From positions 1 to 38,503 of the forward strand of contig JAGASK010000035.1 in NCBI GenBank assembly GCA_017621815.1: 38,503 nucleotides of DNA, in the 5' to 3' direction. Each line of letters begins with the position of its first letter. Within the stretch, counting starts at the first letter, position 1. This DNA comes from Lachnospiraceae bacterium. GTDB taxonomy: Bacteria; Bacillota; Clostridia; Lachnospirales; Lachnospiraceae. Below, one piece after another: positions 24,591 to 32,882 of this stretch. The position numbers and the translations under genes were made by a program. Below the pieces are notes generated by a model. The model did not search any database, had not been told where the DNA came from, and saw only the letters and a list, made by a program, of their open reading frames with translations.

Positions 24591-24770
24591 GAGTCGGGGT
24601 TTACAAAGTCTTTCACCCACTAATGCATATTGCTGCTGCAAAATCAAATGCTGTTTTTTATAATTACATAATAAATATCAGAAAAACATATGATTATACC
24701 GGATGCATATGTTAAAATTAGTCCGGACACACTAAATTATCAGCAGGATTACATTCTGAAGGAGACTGCC

Positions 24771-26618
24771 ATGAACTTTAAAGATGCTCTTAAAAGTATA
24801 ATCAAGCCCCATGAGGATGATGTTTTCACTCCCCTGACCACCGTCTTCAGCGAAAATCTTGACAAAGAACACGTCTGGCCTGAATATCCCCGTCCCCAAA
24901 TGGTGCGTGATTCTTATATTAATCTGAACGGAAGCTGGGACTATGCCATCACAGGCACAGCCGTTCCTCCAACTGTTTTTCAGGGCAGCATTCTGGTTCC
25001 CTTTTCGCCGGAAGCCCTTCTTTCCGGCGTAAACAGGCAGCTGCAGCCCGAAGAATATCTTTGGTACCGCACTGCCCTCCCCGTAAACTATGCCGCACTT
25101 TATTCAGGCAAGCATCTTATTCTGCACTTCGGCGCTGTGGATTATCTTTCAGCGCTATATATTAACGGACAATCCGTTCTCACTCACGAAGGCGGATACC
25201 TTCCCTTTGAAGCAGATATTACGCCCTATCTCCTTCCGGAAAATAATATCCTGCTTTTAAAGGTGCAGGATTTTACGGAAGTGAAAAGCCAGGCAAGAGG
25301 AAAGCAGACTTTAAAGCGGGGCGGCATTTTTTATACGGCACAAAGCGGCATCTGGCAAAGTGTCTGGATGGAATGGGTGAATCCTTCCTATATAAAGGAT
25401 TTAAAGATTCAAACTGATTACGACAGCCGGAAGGTTTCCGTAGATTTATCCCTGTGTCTTGACAGCGCTTCCACCTGTGATATTGACCTGTCTTTATCCG
25501 CTCTGTTCCATGGCAATGAACTGACATCACAGAGTCTGACTTTTCCCGTACCGAAGGATGGTCATGCAGCTTTGTCCGACCTTCACGCCAGACTGGAATT
25601 CACAATTCCCGAAGCCGAATTTCATCCCTGGAGCCCTGAAACTCCTTCTCTGTATGATTTGAAGCTTTTCTTCGGCAAAGACCATGTCCGCAGTTACTTT
25701 GCCATGCGCCTGTTTTCTATTGAAAAGCATAAAGAAACGACAGATAAAGAAATCCCTGTTTTCTGCCTTAACCACAAGCCTTATTTTCTTATGGGCGTAT
25801 TGGACCAGGGTTACTGGCCGGATGGGCTTTACACCGCGCCTTCCGATGAAGCGTTAATTTATGACATTACTGCCATGAAAGATATGGGCTTTAATATGCT
25901 GCGCAAGCACATTAAAGTAGAATGTGCAAGGTGGTATTACCACTGCGACAGGCTTGGCATGATTGTATGTCAGGATATGGTAAACGGCGGAAGCGCTTAT
26001 CATATGCCCGTTATCAGTTATCTTCCCACACTTTGTCCGGGTCTGTCTTCTCATATAAAGGATTCCCACTATGCCGCTCTTTCAAGAAAAGATAAAGCTG
26101 CACGCATTCAGTGGGAAAAAGAATGTATGGAGACCATAGATACTCTTTCCTGCTTTCCCTCCATTGCCATCTGGGTGCCCTTTAACGAAGGCTGGGGACA
26201 ATTTGATACGAAACGGATTACAAAACTCATTCATGAAAAGGATAATACCCGTTTAATTGATTCTGCCAGCGGCTGGTTTGACCAGAACTGCGGCGATTTT
26301 ATCAGCGTGCACAACTATTTCCGTCCTTTAAGCGTAACGGTGAAAAAATGGAACAGCCGCGCCTTTTTCCTGTCAGAATACGGCGGCTTTGCCTGCCATA
26401 TCAAGGGTCATTCCAGTGTGGAACGCATCTTCGGCTACAAACGTTATGATACTTTAGAAGAACTGAAAGTAGCTTATGATGAGTTAATACAAAAATCCCT
26501 GCTTCCGTTACAAAGACAGGGACTTTCCGGTGCCGTTTACACCCAGCTTTCCGACGTGGAGGAAGAGGTAAACGGAATTCTTACTTATGACAGAAAGATA
26601 AACAAACTGAAACCATGA
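24771..26618 (+). CDS. Glycoside hydrolase family 2 enzyme (beta-glycosidase)
   Basis: A 615-residue cytoplasmic GH2 enzyme without a signal peptide. An N-terminal sugar-binding jelly roll (about 30-190, with YINLNGSWDYAI and HFGAVDYLSALYINGQ) is followed by an immunoglobulin-like domain (about 200-320) and a TIM barrel (about 330-600). The predicted acid/base is E473 in VPFNEGWGQF and the nucleophile E536 in FLSEYGGF. This compact type covers beta-galactosidase-, beta-glucuronidase- and beta-mannosidase-like activities, and the substrate is not readable. I chose the ATG at 24771 because AAGGAG precedes it; a longer start at 24690 lacks any ribosome binding site and has no family resemblance. 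It stands alone, convergent with the MATE gene 25 bp away. Confidence 0.88.
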   Translation: MNFKDALKSIIKPHEDDVFTPLTTVFSENLDKEHVWPEYPRPQMVRDSYINLNGSWDYAITGTAVPPTVFQGSILVPFSPEALLSGVNRQLQPEEYLWYRTALPVNYAALYSGKHLILHFGAVDYLSALYINGQSVLTHEGGYLPFEADITPYLLPENNILLLKVQDFTEVKSQARGKQTLKRGGIFYTAQSGIWQSVWMEWVNPSYIKDLKIQTDYDSRKVSVDLSLCLDSASTCDIDLSLSALFHGNELTSQSLTFPVPKDGHAALSDLHARLEFTIPEAEFHPWSPETPSLYDLKLFFGKDHVRSYFAMRLFSIEKHKETTDKEIPVFCLNHKPYFLMGVLDQGYWPDGLYTAPSDEALIYDITAMKDMGFNMLRKHIKVECARWYYHCDRLGMIVCQDMVNGGSAYHMPVISYLPTLCPGLSSHIKDSHYAALSRKDKAARIQWEKECMETIDTLSCFPSIAIWVPFNEGWGQFDTKRITKLIHEKDNTRLIDSASGWFDQNCGDFISVHNYFRPLSVTVKKWNSRAFFLSEYGGFACHIKGHSSVERIFGYKRYDTLEELKVAYDELIQKSLLPLQRQGLSGAVYTQLSDVEEEVNGILTYDRKINKLKP

Positions 26619-26643
26619 CCACTTGGCCCGTTACCCTTAAGAA

Positions 26644-28008
26644 TCAGACAGTTTCCGATTTCGTCAGCATCCTGTCCAGCTTCCTTCTGACATGAATATA
26701 TGCCGGAATCAGGAAAATATCCGCAAAAACCCAGGCCAGCGGATTGGAAAGGCAGGCTCCGAAAAAGCCCAGCTCCGGTACCAGAAACAATCCTGCCAGG
26801 GTTCTTGCCACCATTTCAAATACTCCTGCCAAAATAGCAAAGGTGCTAAATCCCATGCCCTGAATCATAAACCGGATGATATTTACAAAAGCAAGGGGGA
26901 TATAAAATGCACTGTTAACTATCAGCATCAATCTTGCATTGGAAAGAATTTCCGTTTCCTGCGCGCTGACAAACAGCTGTGCAAATTTATCTCCCAGAAA
27001 ATACATTGCCACAAATGCACATATGGAATAGACAACCCCCAGTATACTGCAGGAAAACAATCCCTTTCCAAGTCTGTCCAGCTTTTTAGCTCCCACATTC
27101 TGACCTCCGTAAGTAGCCATGGTAGAGCCCATCGCATCAAAGGGACAGCAGAAAAACATACTCACCTTGCTGGCAGCAGTTACGGAAGCTACTGCTACGG
27201 AACCGAGAGAGTTCACCGCAGTCTGTACAATAACCGAACCAATGGCAGTAATGGAATACTGTAATCCCATGGGAACACCCATGCTGCACAATACTTTCAT
27301 ATGATCAGGATTTATTTTCCATTCTTCCTTTGTAATATGCAGTATTTCAAATTTCTTCATCATATAAAACAGGCACAAAACCCCGGAAATCAGCTGAGAT
27401 ACCACCGTAGCAACAGCGGCGCCTGCAACTCCCATCCCGAAACTTACAATACACAAAAGATCCAGACCGATATTCAGCACGGAAGAAATTATAAGAAACA
27501 CCAACGGCGTCCTGGAATCCCCCATGGAACGGATAATACCGGATAAAATATTATATAAATAAGTGGCGGGAATCCCTATAAAAATTATCAGAATGTAAAT
27601 ATAGGCATCCTCTAAAATGTCCTCCGGTGTATTCATCCAGGTCAGAATATTTCTGCAAAATACAGTTACTATAACCGTCATTATTACAGCAAATAACGCA
27701 GACAGCCATGCACTGTTTGCCACAAACTGCCGCATGCCTGAATAATCCTTTGCCCCGAATTTATGAGCTACCGGAATCGCAAACCCGCTGCATACTCCCA
27801 TGCAGAATCCGATTACCATAAAATTAATGGAACCTGTAGCGCCGACTCCCGCAAGTGCCTTAACACCAAGGAACTGCCCCACAATAATAGTATCCACCAC
27901 GCTGTAAAACTGCTGGAATAAAAATCCAAATAAAAGCGGTATTGAAAACCCGAGAATTAATTTCATAGGAGACCCTACAGTCATATCCTTCGTTGAATTT
28001 CCAGCCAT
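26644..28008 (-). CDS. MATE-family multidrug/metabolite exporter
   Basis: A 454-residue protein with twelve membrane helices. MATE proteins export cationic drugs or metabolites using a sodium or proton gradient. Typical segments are PLLFGFLFQQFYSVVDTIIV near the N-terminus and the second-half counterpart around QNVGAKKLDRLGKG. The ATG at 28008 follows AGGAGG at good spacing; a longer frame from 28044 lacks a ribosome binding site. The sequence ends with short charged residues at 26644, convergent with the GH2 gene. I see no adjacent MarR or TetR regulator. A candidate promoter lies at 28056-28083. Confidence 0.9.
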   Translation of the reverse strand: MAGNSTKDMTVGSPMKLILGFSIPLLFGFLFQQFYSVVDTIIVGQFLGVKALAGVGATGSINFMVIGFCMGVCSGFAIPVAHKFGAKDYSGMRQFVANSAWLSALFAVIMTVIVTVFCRNILTWMNTPEDILEDAYIYILIIFIGIPATYLYNILSGIIRSMGDSRTPLVFLIISSVLNIGLDLLCIVSFGMGVAGAAVATVVSQLISGVLCLFYMMKKFEILHITKEEWKINPDHMKVLCSMGVPMGLQYSITAIGSVIVQTAVNSLGSVAVASVTAASKVSMFFCCPFDAMGSTMATYGGQNVGAKKLDRLGKGLFSCSILGVVYSICAFVAMYFLGDKFAQLFVSAQETEILSNARLMLIVNSAFYIPLAFVNIIRFMIQGMGFSTFAILAGVFEMVARTLAGLFLVPELGFFGACLSNPLAWVFADIFLIPAYIHVRRKLDRMLTKSETV

Positions 28009-28055
28009 TTCTCTTCCTCCTGACACAATACCTTCTGAAATCAAGTATGAGTATA

Positions 28056-28083
28056 ATCATATTTTCCGGAAAAGAATAGTAAA
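28056..28083 (-). promoter_or_regulatory. Candidate promoter for the MATE gene
   Basis: On the minus strand TTTACT (28083-28078) and TATGAT (28061-28056) are separated by 16 bp, 4/6 and 5/6 matches. The spacer contains TTTTCCGGAAAA, a perfect 12-bp palindrome that could be an operator. Confidence 0.45.
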
Positions 28084-28115
28084 ATCTTCTATGAAAAAAG
28101 TATGAATCTATTATT

Positions 28116-28922
28116 TTATCCTTCTAAATATTTTTCTATCACTTCTATCATCTCATCTACAGAATACAAGCTGCTATAATCATATGAAACAGCCCTGGAG
28201 GTATCGTATACACTAAAAAATTCATCTTCATATTCTTCTTTGCTCATTTCCACGCCGTTCCATTCATATTGATAAACCGGATTTCCCTCTGCATCAAACT
28301 GCACATTACTGTTATCTTCTGCTCCGTAATAACCTGCTGCAATTAAGGTCATTTCTCCGTCCACAATGCTGTAGACTAAATCATAATAGGTATCCATTAG
28401 CCCTTCTGAATTGCAGAGAAGATTCTCCCCCGGAATATAACTAAAATAAAGCCGGTTCAGCTGTGCAGAATGAACTTCGCCTTTTGCATAATAAATAATG
28501 CGGCATCCTGTTGCCTCATCAATCCCCACTTCCACAAGCTGGGGAATTTCATCATCACTCATAGTAATCAGCGTATATCCCTCCTGAGCCGCAGCGTCAG
28601 AATCATTTAGCAAATAATCCGCATAGGCCTGCTGCCATGCTTCAAGATTCCTTCCATCCGTTTCTTTATCATTCTGAAATGTTTCCTGTTCTCCTCCCGG
28701 TTCCTCATCAGAAGTCTGGGATTCTATCCTGTTTCCTCTTACAACGTTTTCGGACTCCGTTTCTGATTCTGCTGCTGTCTGTTTTATCTCTTCCTCTTGC
28801 TGCATAATAACTGTTTCCGGCATTTCATCCTGCATTGAATCGTTGCCTGAACCACATCCTGCCAGTGCTGCACATAACAGTATGCCGCTTATAATAATAT
28901 ATTTTCTTTTCCTTTTCATCAT
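28116..28922 (-). CDS. Secreted lipoprotein of unknown function
   Basis: A 268-residue lipoprotein. The N-terminus is MMKRKRKYIIISGILLCAAL with lipobox LAGC, so the mature protein is fixed to the outer face of the membrane by its first cysteine. A Glu/Gln/Thr/Ser-rich spacer (about 30-85) precedes a folded domain of about 180 residues with several Tyr, Asp and Glu. The start is one of two adjacent ATG codons (28922 or 28919); a weak GGCGG lies upstream. A longer frame from 28955 would put 11 residues before the signal peptide. I do not recognise the outer domain. The gene stands between the MATE and Uma2 genes with its own flanks. Confidence 0.8.
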   Translation of the reverse strand: MMKRKRKYIIISGILLCAALAGCGSGNDSMQDEMPETVIMQQEEEIKQTAAESETESENVVRGNRIESQTSDEEPGGEQETFQNDKETDGRNLEAWQQAYADYLLNDSDAAAQEGYTLITMSDDEIPQLVEVGIDEATGCRIIYYAKGEVHSAQLNRLYFSYIPGENLLCNSEGLMDTYYDLVYSIVDGEMTLIAAGYYGAEDNSNVQFDAEGNPVYQYEWNGVEMSKEEYEDEFFSVYDTSRAVSYDYSSLYSVDEMIEVIEKYLEG

Positions 28923-29005
28923 GTTCTTTACCGCCTTTGATAATAGCTGAATCATCAGCTTTGCAATGCTTTATTATTCTACAACTGTTTTTGCTGATTG
29001 CCAAC

Positions 29006-29029
29006 CGGTACAGTTCTCCTGCTGTACCG
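29006..29029. terminator. Perfect 8-bp hairpin between the Uma2 and lipoprotein genes
   Basis: CGGTACAG (29006-29013) and CTGTACCG (29022-29029) pair perfectly around an 8-nt loop, 27 bp beyond the Uma2 stop. There is no T-run on either strand, so it may be a weak terminator or a stabilising 3' end. Confidence 0.45.
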
Positions 29030-29055
29030 TTCTATTGTAAAAAGGCCGACGTCGG

Positions 29056-29652
29056 TTATCTTTTCAAATATTCCTTTAATTCACTAAAGTTCAATGTAAA
29101 ATCTTCAAATGTTCCTGCATCCACCGAATCTGTAAAATGATACATACACGGTGCTTCCCCATGCTCCAAATCATATACAATAACGGTTTCTCTTTCAGGG
29201 TCCACAATCCAGTATTCCCTGACACCGGCAGTCCTGTATGCCTCTAACTTCCTGCAATAATCCATCACTTTGCTGGAAGGTGATACAATTTCAATCGCCC
29301 AGTCGGGTGCACCATGGCATCCCTGTTCGTCCAGCTTGTCTCTGTCACATACCACTACGATATCCGGCTCCACATAATTCTTATTATCATTTTTCAAAAA
29401 TACAGCAAACGGCGCAAGAAATGCTTTACATCTGCCCTTCCTATTTCTGATATATTGCTGTATTTCCACAAACAGCCAACCCAGAATATCCTGATGTACC
29501 ATAGTCGGCGAAGCCATCATAAACAGTTCACCGTCAATCAACTCCGCACGCTCTCCTTCCGGCAGCGCCAGAATATCTTCAACTGTATACTCTCTTTTCC
29601 CATCGTCAACTGCCATAAAAACAGTTTCCTCCTGTAATGCCAGATTTTCCAT
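29056..29652 (-). CDS. Uma2-family PD-(D/E)XK nuclease-fold protein
   Basis: A 198-residue protein of the Uma2 (DUF820) group. Conserved parts are ELIDGELFMMASPTMVHQ, the catalytic-type PDIVVV (Asp), IEIVSPSS (Glu), the following KLEAYRTAGVREYW with the Lys, and IVDP. These make a complete PD-(D/E)XK core, so nuclease activity is plausible. The family is common in cyanobacteria and also occurs in Clostridia, with unclear biological role and links to mobile-element or defence functions in some genomes. The ATG is at 29652, with GGGAG just upstream. The start codon and ribosome binding site are folded into a perfect hairpin (29651-29680), see that entry. Confidence 0.85.
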   Translation of the reverse strand: MENLALQEETVFMAVDDGKREYTVEDILALPEGERAELIDGELFMMASPTMVHQDILGWLFVEIQQYIRNRKGRCKAFLAPFAVFLKNDNKNYVEPDIVVVCDRDKLDEQGCHGAPDWAIEIVSPSSKVMDYCRKLEAYRTAGVREYWIVDPERETVIVYDLEHGEAPCMYHFTDSVDAGTFEDFTLNFSELKEYLKR

Positions 29653-29680
29653 AAATCTCTCCCTTCCGGCAGAGATTTAT
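29651..29680 (-). promoter_or_regulatory. Start-codon-sequestering hairpin of the Uma2 gene
   Basis: In the transcript AUAAAUCUCU, a 10-nt loop (GCCGGAAGGG) and AGAGAUUUAU form a perfect 10-bp stem. The A and U of the start AUG lie in the stem, and the AAGGGAGAG Shine-Dalgarno spans loop and stem. Eight of ten outer pairs are in an A-U-rich arm, the layout of an RNA thermometer or a protein- or RNA-controlled start. Confidence 0.6.
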
Positions 29681-30025
29681 TCCACTCAATGTTATAATTC
29701 CCTGCCACTAAATATTGATTTCCCGAGTAAAGTGGCAGAAATTGCCTGAATATGCGAAATGCATGTTTCAATAGATTACCCTCGATGTTTTTAGAATAAA
29801 CCATCAGGGTTTTTATTTCAACAAAAAGATACCTGCCATAATTTTAATGACAGCAAACTGCACAACACAATATCTTGTGTCAAAATTGAAAATGTCTCAA
29901 TATTTAACAATATCTTGTATTCGCAATTTAAATAAACTATATTTTGATAATTTATTTCTCCATTTTGTATACCTCAACAAACTCCTCATTCATTACTATT
30001 TTCCCCTTGCCATATATATTTACAG
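29681..30025. other. AT-rich gap with a 12-bp direct repeat and no supportable gene
   Basis: No frame here shows a ribosome binding site or protein-like composition. ACAATATCTTGT occurs at 29867-29878 and 29907-29918, 40 bp apart; the first copy extends to the inverted repeat ACACAA-TATC-TTGTGT (29865-29880). A short hairpin with AAACC/GGGTTT and a T-rich tail lies near 29792-29815. The repeats may be operators for Uma2 or a remnant; neither strand gives a clear promoter. Confidence 0.4.
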
Positions 30026-30517
30026 TCATCGCTCATTTATTACTGTTTTTACCAATTGCCAGCCTATACTTCCCTCCCGCAGCAAATTTAATGCTTTTTC
30101 AAATTTTACCCATTCCACAGAATCTACTTCTTCGGATATTGTAAATTCTTCTTTTTCTACTACCGCTTTATATCCCAACATTAACATTTCCTTTTTCTCA
30201 TATGGGTAACTCTTTATAAAATGCAACTCCTTTACTCTAAGACCGATTTCCTCTCTAACCTCTCTGATTACTGTATCTTCTGCAGCTTCTCCGATTTTCA
30301 TAATCCCGGCTACACAAACATATTTAGTGGCAGATACATAATTCTGCCTTAACAAAGCAATCTCTCCATTTTCATTTACAACTGCCGCAATAATACTTGT
30401 TGTAAACATATCCCATAACGGAATTTCACAATTTGAACAATATGGAATTAATCCTTCATCTCCGATTTCTTTATGGGTTAATTTATTTCCGCAATATGGG
30501 CAATATATAAAACGCAT
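30026..30517 (-). CDS. Nudix hydrolase with N-terminal zinc ribbon (NudC-like)
   Basis: A 163-residue protein. A zinc ribbon (C6, C9, C27, C30) precedes a Nudix domain whose box is complete: G followed by five residues, E, seven residues and REVREEIGL. After the box, SYPYEKKEMLMLGY is at the place of the NudC specificity array (SQPWPFP in NADH pyrophosphatase), in degenerate form. An NAD(H)- or related dinucleotide-pyrophosphatase role is therefore possible; NADH specificity would need the full array. The ribosome binding site ACAGGAG precedes the ATG. The gene stands alone after the sugar operon terminator. Confidence 0.85.
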   Translation of the reverse strand: MRFIYCPYCGNKLTHKEIGDEGLIPYCSNCEIPLWDMFTTSIIAAVVNENGEIALLRQNYVSATKYVCVAGIMKIGEAAEDTVIREVREEIGLRVKELHFIKSYPYEKKEMLMLGYKAVVEKEEFTISEEVDSVEWVKFEKALNLLREGSIGWQLVKTVINER

Positions 30518-30580
30518 AATTATTTCTCCTGTTCTTTATTTTCCACAATTCATATTGACACTCTAAATCTGTTCCTATAC

Positions 30581-30614
30581 AGAAAGCGGATGAGCAGCTG
30601 CCCATCCGCTTTCT
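30581..30614. terminator. Terminator of the lacI-xylB-isomerase operon
   Basis: AGAAAGCGGATG (30581-30592) and CATCCGCTTTCT (30603-30614) form a perfect 12-bp stem with a 10-nt loop, 20 bp after the isomerase stop. T residues follow on the plus strand and A residues flank the stem, so it can act in both directions and also protects the Nudix gene. Confidence 0.85.
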
Positions 30615-30634
30615 TTTAAAATATTATGGAATTC

Positions 30635-32119
30635 TTATGCAAAAGGATTCTCAGACTTGTAAAGCATTCCCTTAGGCTGGTTGAATCCGATTTCATCAAG
30701 CTCTACGCCAATATATTTGAATACTTCGTAAAGAGCTTTTCCGTAATGGCCAAACATAACTGCGCCGTGATGAGGATAATTGCCTTCAATCAATACATGA
30801 CGATAGAATCTTCCCATTTCAGGAATAGCGAATACGCCAATACCACCAAAGGATCTGGTTGCAACAGGAAGTACTTCGCCGTGTGCAATATAAGCACGCA
30901 GCTTGCAGTCTGCTGTAGACTGTAAACGATAGAAGGTGATTTCTCCGGGAACAATATCTCCTTCCAGAGTTCCGTTTGTTACTTCTACAGGAAGTGAACG
31001 GGCCATAATCATCTGATTCTTCATGCTGCAGAAAGCAAGCTTCTTGGAGTTGGTATTTCCGCAGTGGAAGCCCATGAAAGTATCCTGATGTGTATAATCA
31101 AATTTACCCTTAATGGATTCTTCATACATATCATCCGGTACTGTATTGTTAATGTCAAGCAGAGTAACGATATCGTTGCTTACTGCCGTACCGATAAACT
31201 CGCTTAAGCAGCCGTAAATATCAACTTCGCAGGATACAGGAATGCCCATACCTGTAAGACGGCTGTTTACATAACAGGGAACAAATCCAAACTGTGTCTG
31301 GAATGCAGGCCAGCATTTTCCGGCAATTGCAACATATTTGCGATAGCCCTTGTGTGCTTCCACCCAGTCAAGCAGCGTCAATTCATACTGTGCCAGCTTA
31401 CTTAAAATTTCAGGCTTCTGATTTCCGGCACCAAGTTCTTCTTCCATTTCCTTAACCTTAGCGGGAATTCTCTCATCGCCTGCATGCTTGTTAAATGCTT
31501 CAAACAAATCCAGCTCGGAGTTTTCTTCAATTTCAACACCCAGGTTGTAAAGCTGCTTAATAGGTGCGTTGCAGGCAAGGAAGTTAAGCGGTCTGGGACC
31601 AAAGCTGATAATCTTTAAATCCTTAAGGCCAACGATTGCTCTTGCAATGGGCACGAATTCGTTAATCATATCTGCACATTCTGCTGCTGTTCCCACAGGA
31701 TATTCAGGGATATATGCCTTAATATTGCGGAGCTTTAAGTTATAACTTGCATTCAGCATACCGCAGTAAGCATCGCCACGTCCGCCTACCAGGTCATTCT
31801 GTGTTTCTTCGGAAGCTGCTATAAACATAGCAGGACCATCAAAATGCTTTGCAAGCAGTGTTTCAGCAATTTCAGGGCCGAAGTTTCCAAGATAAACGCA
31901 CAGAGCGTTGCATCCGGCATTCTTAATATCCTCTAATGCCTGAACCATGTGAATTTCACTTTCTACGATACAAATGGGACATTCATAAATATCCTCTGCA
32001 TCATATTTTGCCTTGTAAGCTTCTACCAAAGCTTTTCTTCTGTTAACGGACAGAGATTCCGGGAAACAGTCACGGCTTACAGCCACGATTCCGATTTTTA
32101 CTTTAGGTAAATTATTCAT
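30635..32119 (-). CDS. L-fucose/D-arabinose isomerase-family sugar isomerase
   Basis: A 494-residue aldose-ketose isomerase of the FucI/AraA superfamily, unlike the shorter barrel-type XylA. Family segments include GGRGDAYCGMLNA, IIGSFGPRPLNF-like SFGPRPLNFLACNAP, PVSCEVDIYGCLSEF with metal-binding Glu, and GFHCGNTNSKKL. The substrate is likely a pentose or 6-deoxyhexose. It is last in an operon with xylulokinase and DUF4867 and without an aldolase, which argues for a pentose (D-arabinose, D-xylose or similar) over fucose. I chose the ATG at 32119 because AAGGAGG ends 9 nt upstream; the ATG at 32128 overlaps that site. Specificity is inference. Confidence 0.82.
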   Translation of the reverse strand: MNNLPKVKIGIVAVSRDCFPESLSVNRRKALVEAYKAKYDAEDIYECPICIVESEIHMVQALEDIKNAGCNALCVYLGNFGPEIAETLLAKHFDGPAMFIAASEETQNDLVGGRGDAYCGMLNASYNLKLRNIKAYIPEYPVGTAAECADMINEFVPIARAIVGLKDLKIISFGPRPLNFLACNAPIKQLYNLGVEIEENSELDLFEAFNKHAGDERIPAKVKEMEEELGAGNQKPEILSKLAQYELTLLDWVEAHKGYRKYVAIAGKCWPAFQTQFGFVPCYVNSRLTGMGIPVSCEVDIYGCLSEFIGTAVSNDIVTLLDINNTVPDDMYEESIKGKFDYTHQDTFMGFHCGNTNSKKLAFCSMKNQMIMARSLPVEVTNGTLEGDIVPGEITFYRLQSTADCKLRAYIAHGEVLPVATRSFGGIGVFAIPEMGRFYRHVLIEGNYPHHGAVMFGHYGKALYEVFKYIGVELDEIGFNQPKGMLYKSENPFA

Positions 32120-32175
32120 GTGAAACATCCTCCTTAATATATGTGTTTAATTGTATTGCATTATCAACATTAAAG

Positions 32176-32796
32176 TCACTCATTGATATTGAGATTTTTG
32201 CCTACAAGTCCCATGGGACTTCCTTCGGGCAGTCCTCCCTCGGGATGACCCAGCAGCCATTTATTCTTAGCTGTTAAATGTCCATCTTCGCCGCCCTTAT
32301 GCGCTTCATCCAGATCAAGATTTGTTCCCTTAGGTAAAACCACCACTACCTTAAAGCCTGCGTTGTTGACGCCGCAGGGCGCATAGTGAAGGGTAGTTGC
32401 ATAGACCTCAACAGCCGTTCCTGCAGGAATTAAGAATGCCTCTACTTTCGATGTATCATAGGTAAAATCATCTGTAATATCCTGCTGGCATCCCAGCATC
32501 AGAATAGCATCCGTAGCAGCTACATTGATTTCTGAGCTTCTGTGATATTCCAGGGCATTTAACATGCAGTTATGACCGTTGCAGTAGCCAATTTGAACAG
32601 GCAGCTCTCCATAGGTCTTGTCTGTTAAATCCTTCATAACAGGAAGCGCTTCAAGTTCTGAATCGCCGGGTACATAGACCACATCATCAGGACAAGGTGT
32701 CCCATCCATAGCCTTTATAAGCTCTGTAAAATCAATGTCTTTAATAACCCTGCCGTATTTCCTGAATTTTTCGTCTGTTACACTGTAAACCTTCAT
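32176..32796 (-). CDS. DUF4867 family, cupin-like protein of a sugar operon
   Basis: A 206-residue soluble protein that I recognise as DUF4867, a family found beside sugar isomerases and kinases in gut Firmicutes. The centre has VQIGYCNGHNCMLNALEYHR and a conserved His/Cys set, LILGCQQD-like LMLGCQQD, and FLIPAGTAVEVYATTLHYAP, a cupin-like strand pattern with possible metal ligands. AAGGAG lies upstream of the ATG. Position between xylB and the isomerase suggests a step before isomerisation, for example sugar mutarotation or removal of a modification, but no activity is established that I know. It is a promising unknown in an otherwise understandable pathway. Confidence 0.8.
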   Translation of the reverse strand: MKVYSVTDEKFRKYGRVIKDIDFTELIKAMDGTPCPDDVVYVPGDSELEALPVMKDLTDKTYGELPVQIGYCNGHNCMLNALEYHRSSEINVAATDAILMLGCQQDITDDFTYDTSKVEAFLIPAGTAVEVYATTLHYAPCGVNNAGFKVVVVLPKGTNLDLDEAHKGGEDGHLTAKNKWLLGHPEGGLPEGSPMGLVGKNLNINE

Positions 32797-32838
32797 TCCC
32801 TTTCTCCTTTCCGGGTTTCAATTTGTCATTAAAAATTC

Positions 32839-32854
32839 TCACAGGCAAGCCTGC
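32839..32854. repeat. 16-bp intergenic repeat, copy 1
   Basis: TCACAGGCAAGCCTGC here is identical to 36573-36588. Both copies are just outside genes: after xylB here and after metI there. The core CAGGC-AA-GCCTG is self-complementary apart from the central pair. Confidence 0.55.
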
Positions 32855-32882
32855 CTGCACAGTCGGTTTTCATCCTGCAATC

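Noticed and set aside
24659-24664. TATAAT as the GH2 promoter -10
   Set aside because: No acceptable -35 at 16-18 bp; the motif is expected by chance in this AT-rich gap.
24690-24770. Upstream extension of the GH2 frame
   Set aside because: No ribosome binding site, no similarity to GH2; the ATG at 24771 has AAGGAG.
29538-29804. Minus-strand 88-codon frame across the Uma2 start
   Set aside because: It runs through the Uma2 start in another frame, has no ribosome binding site and a composition unlike a folded protein.
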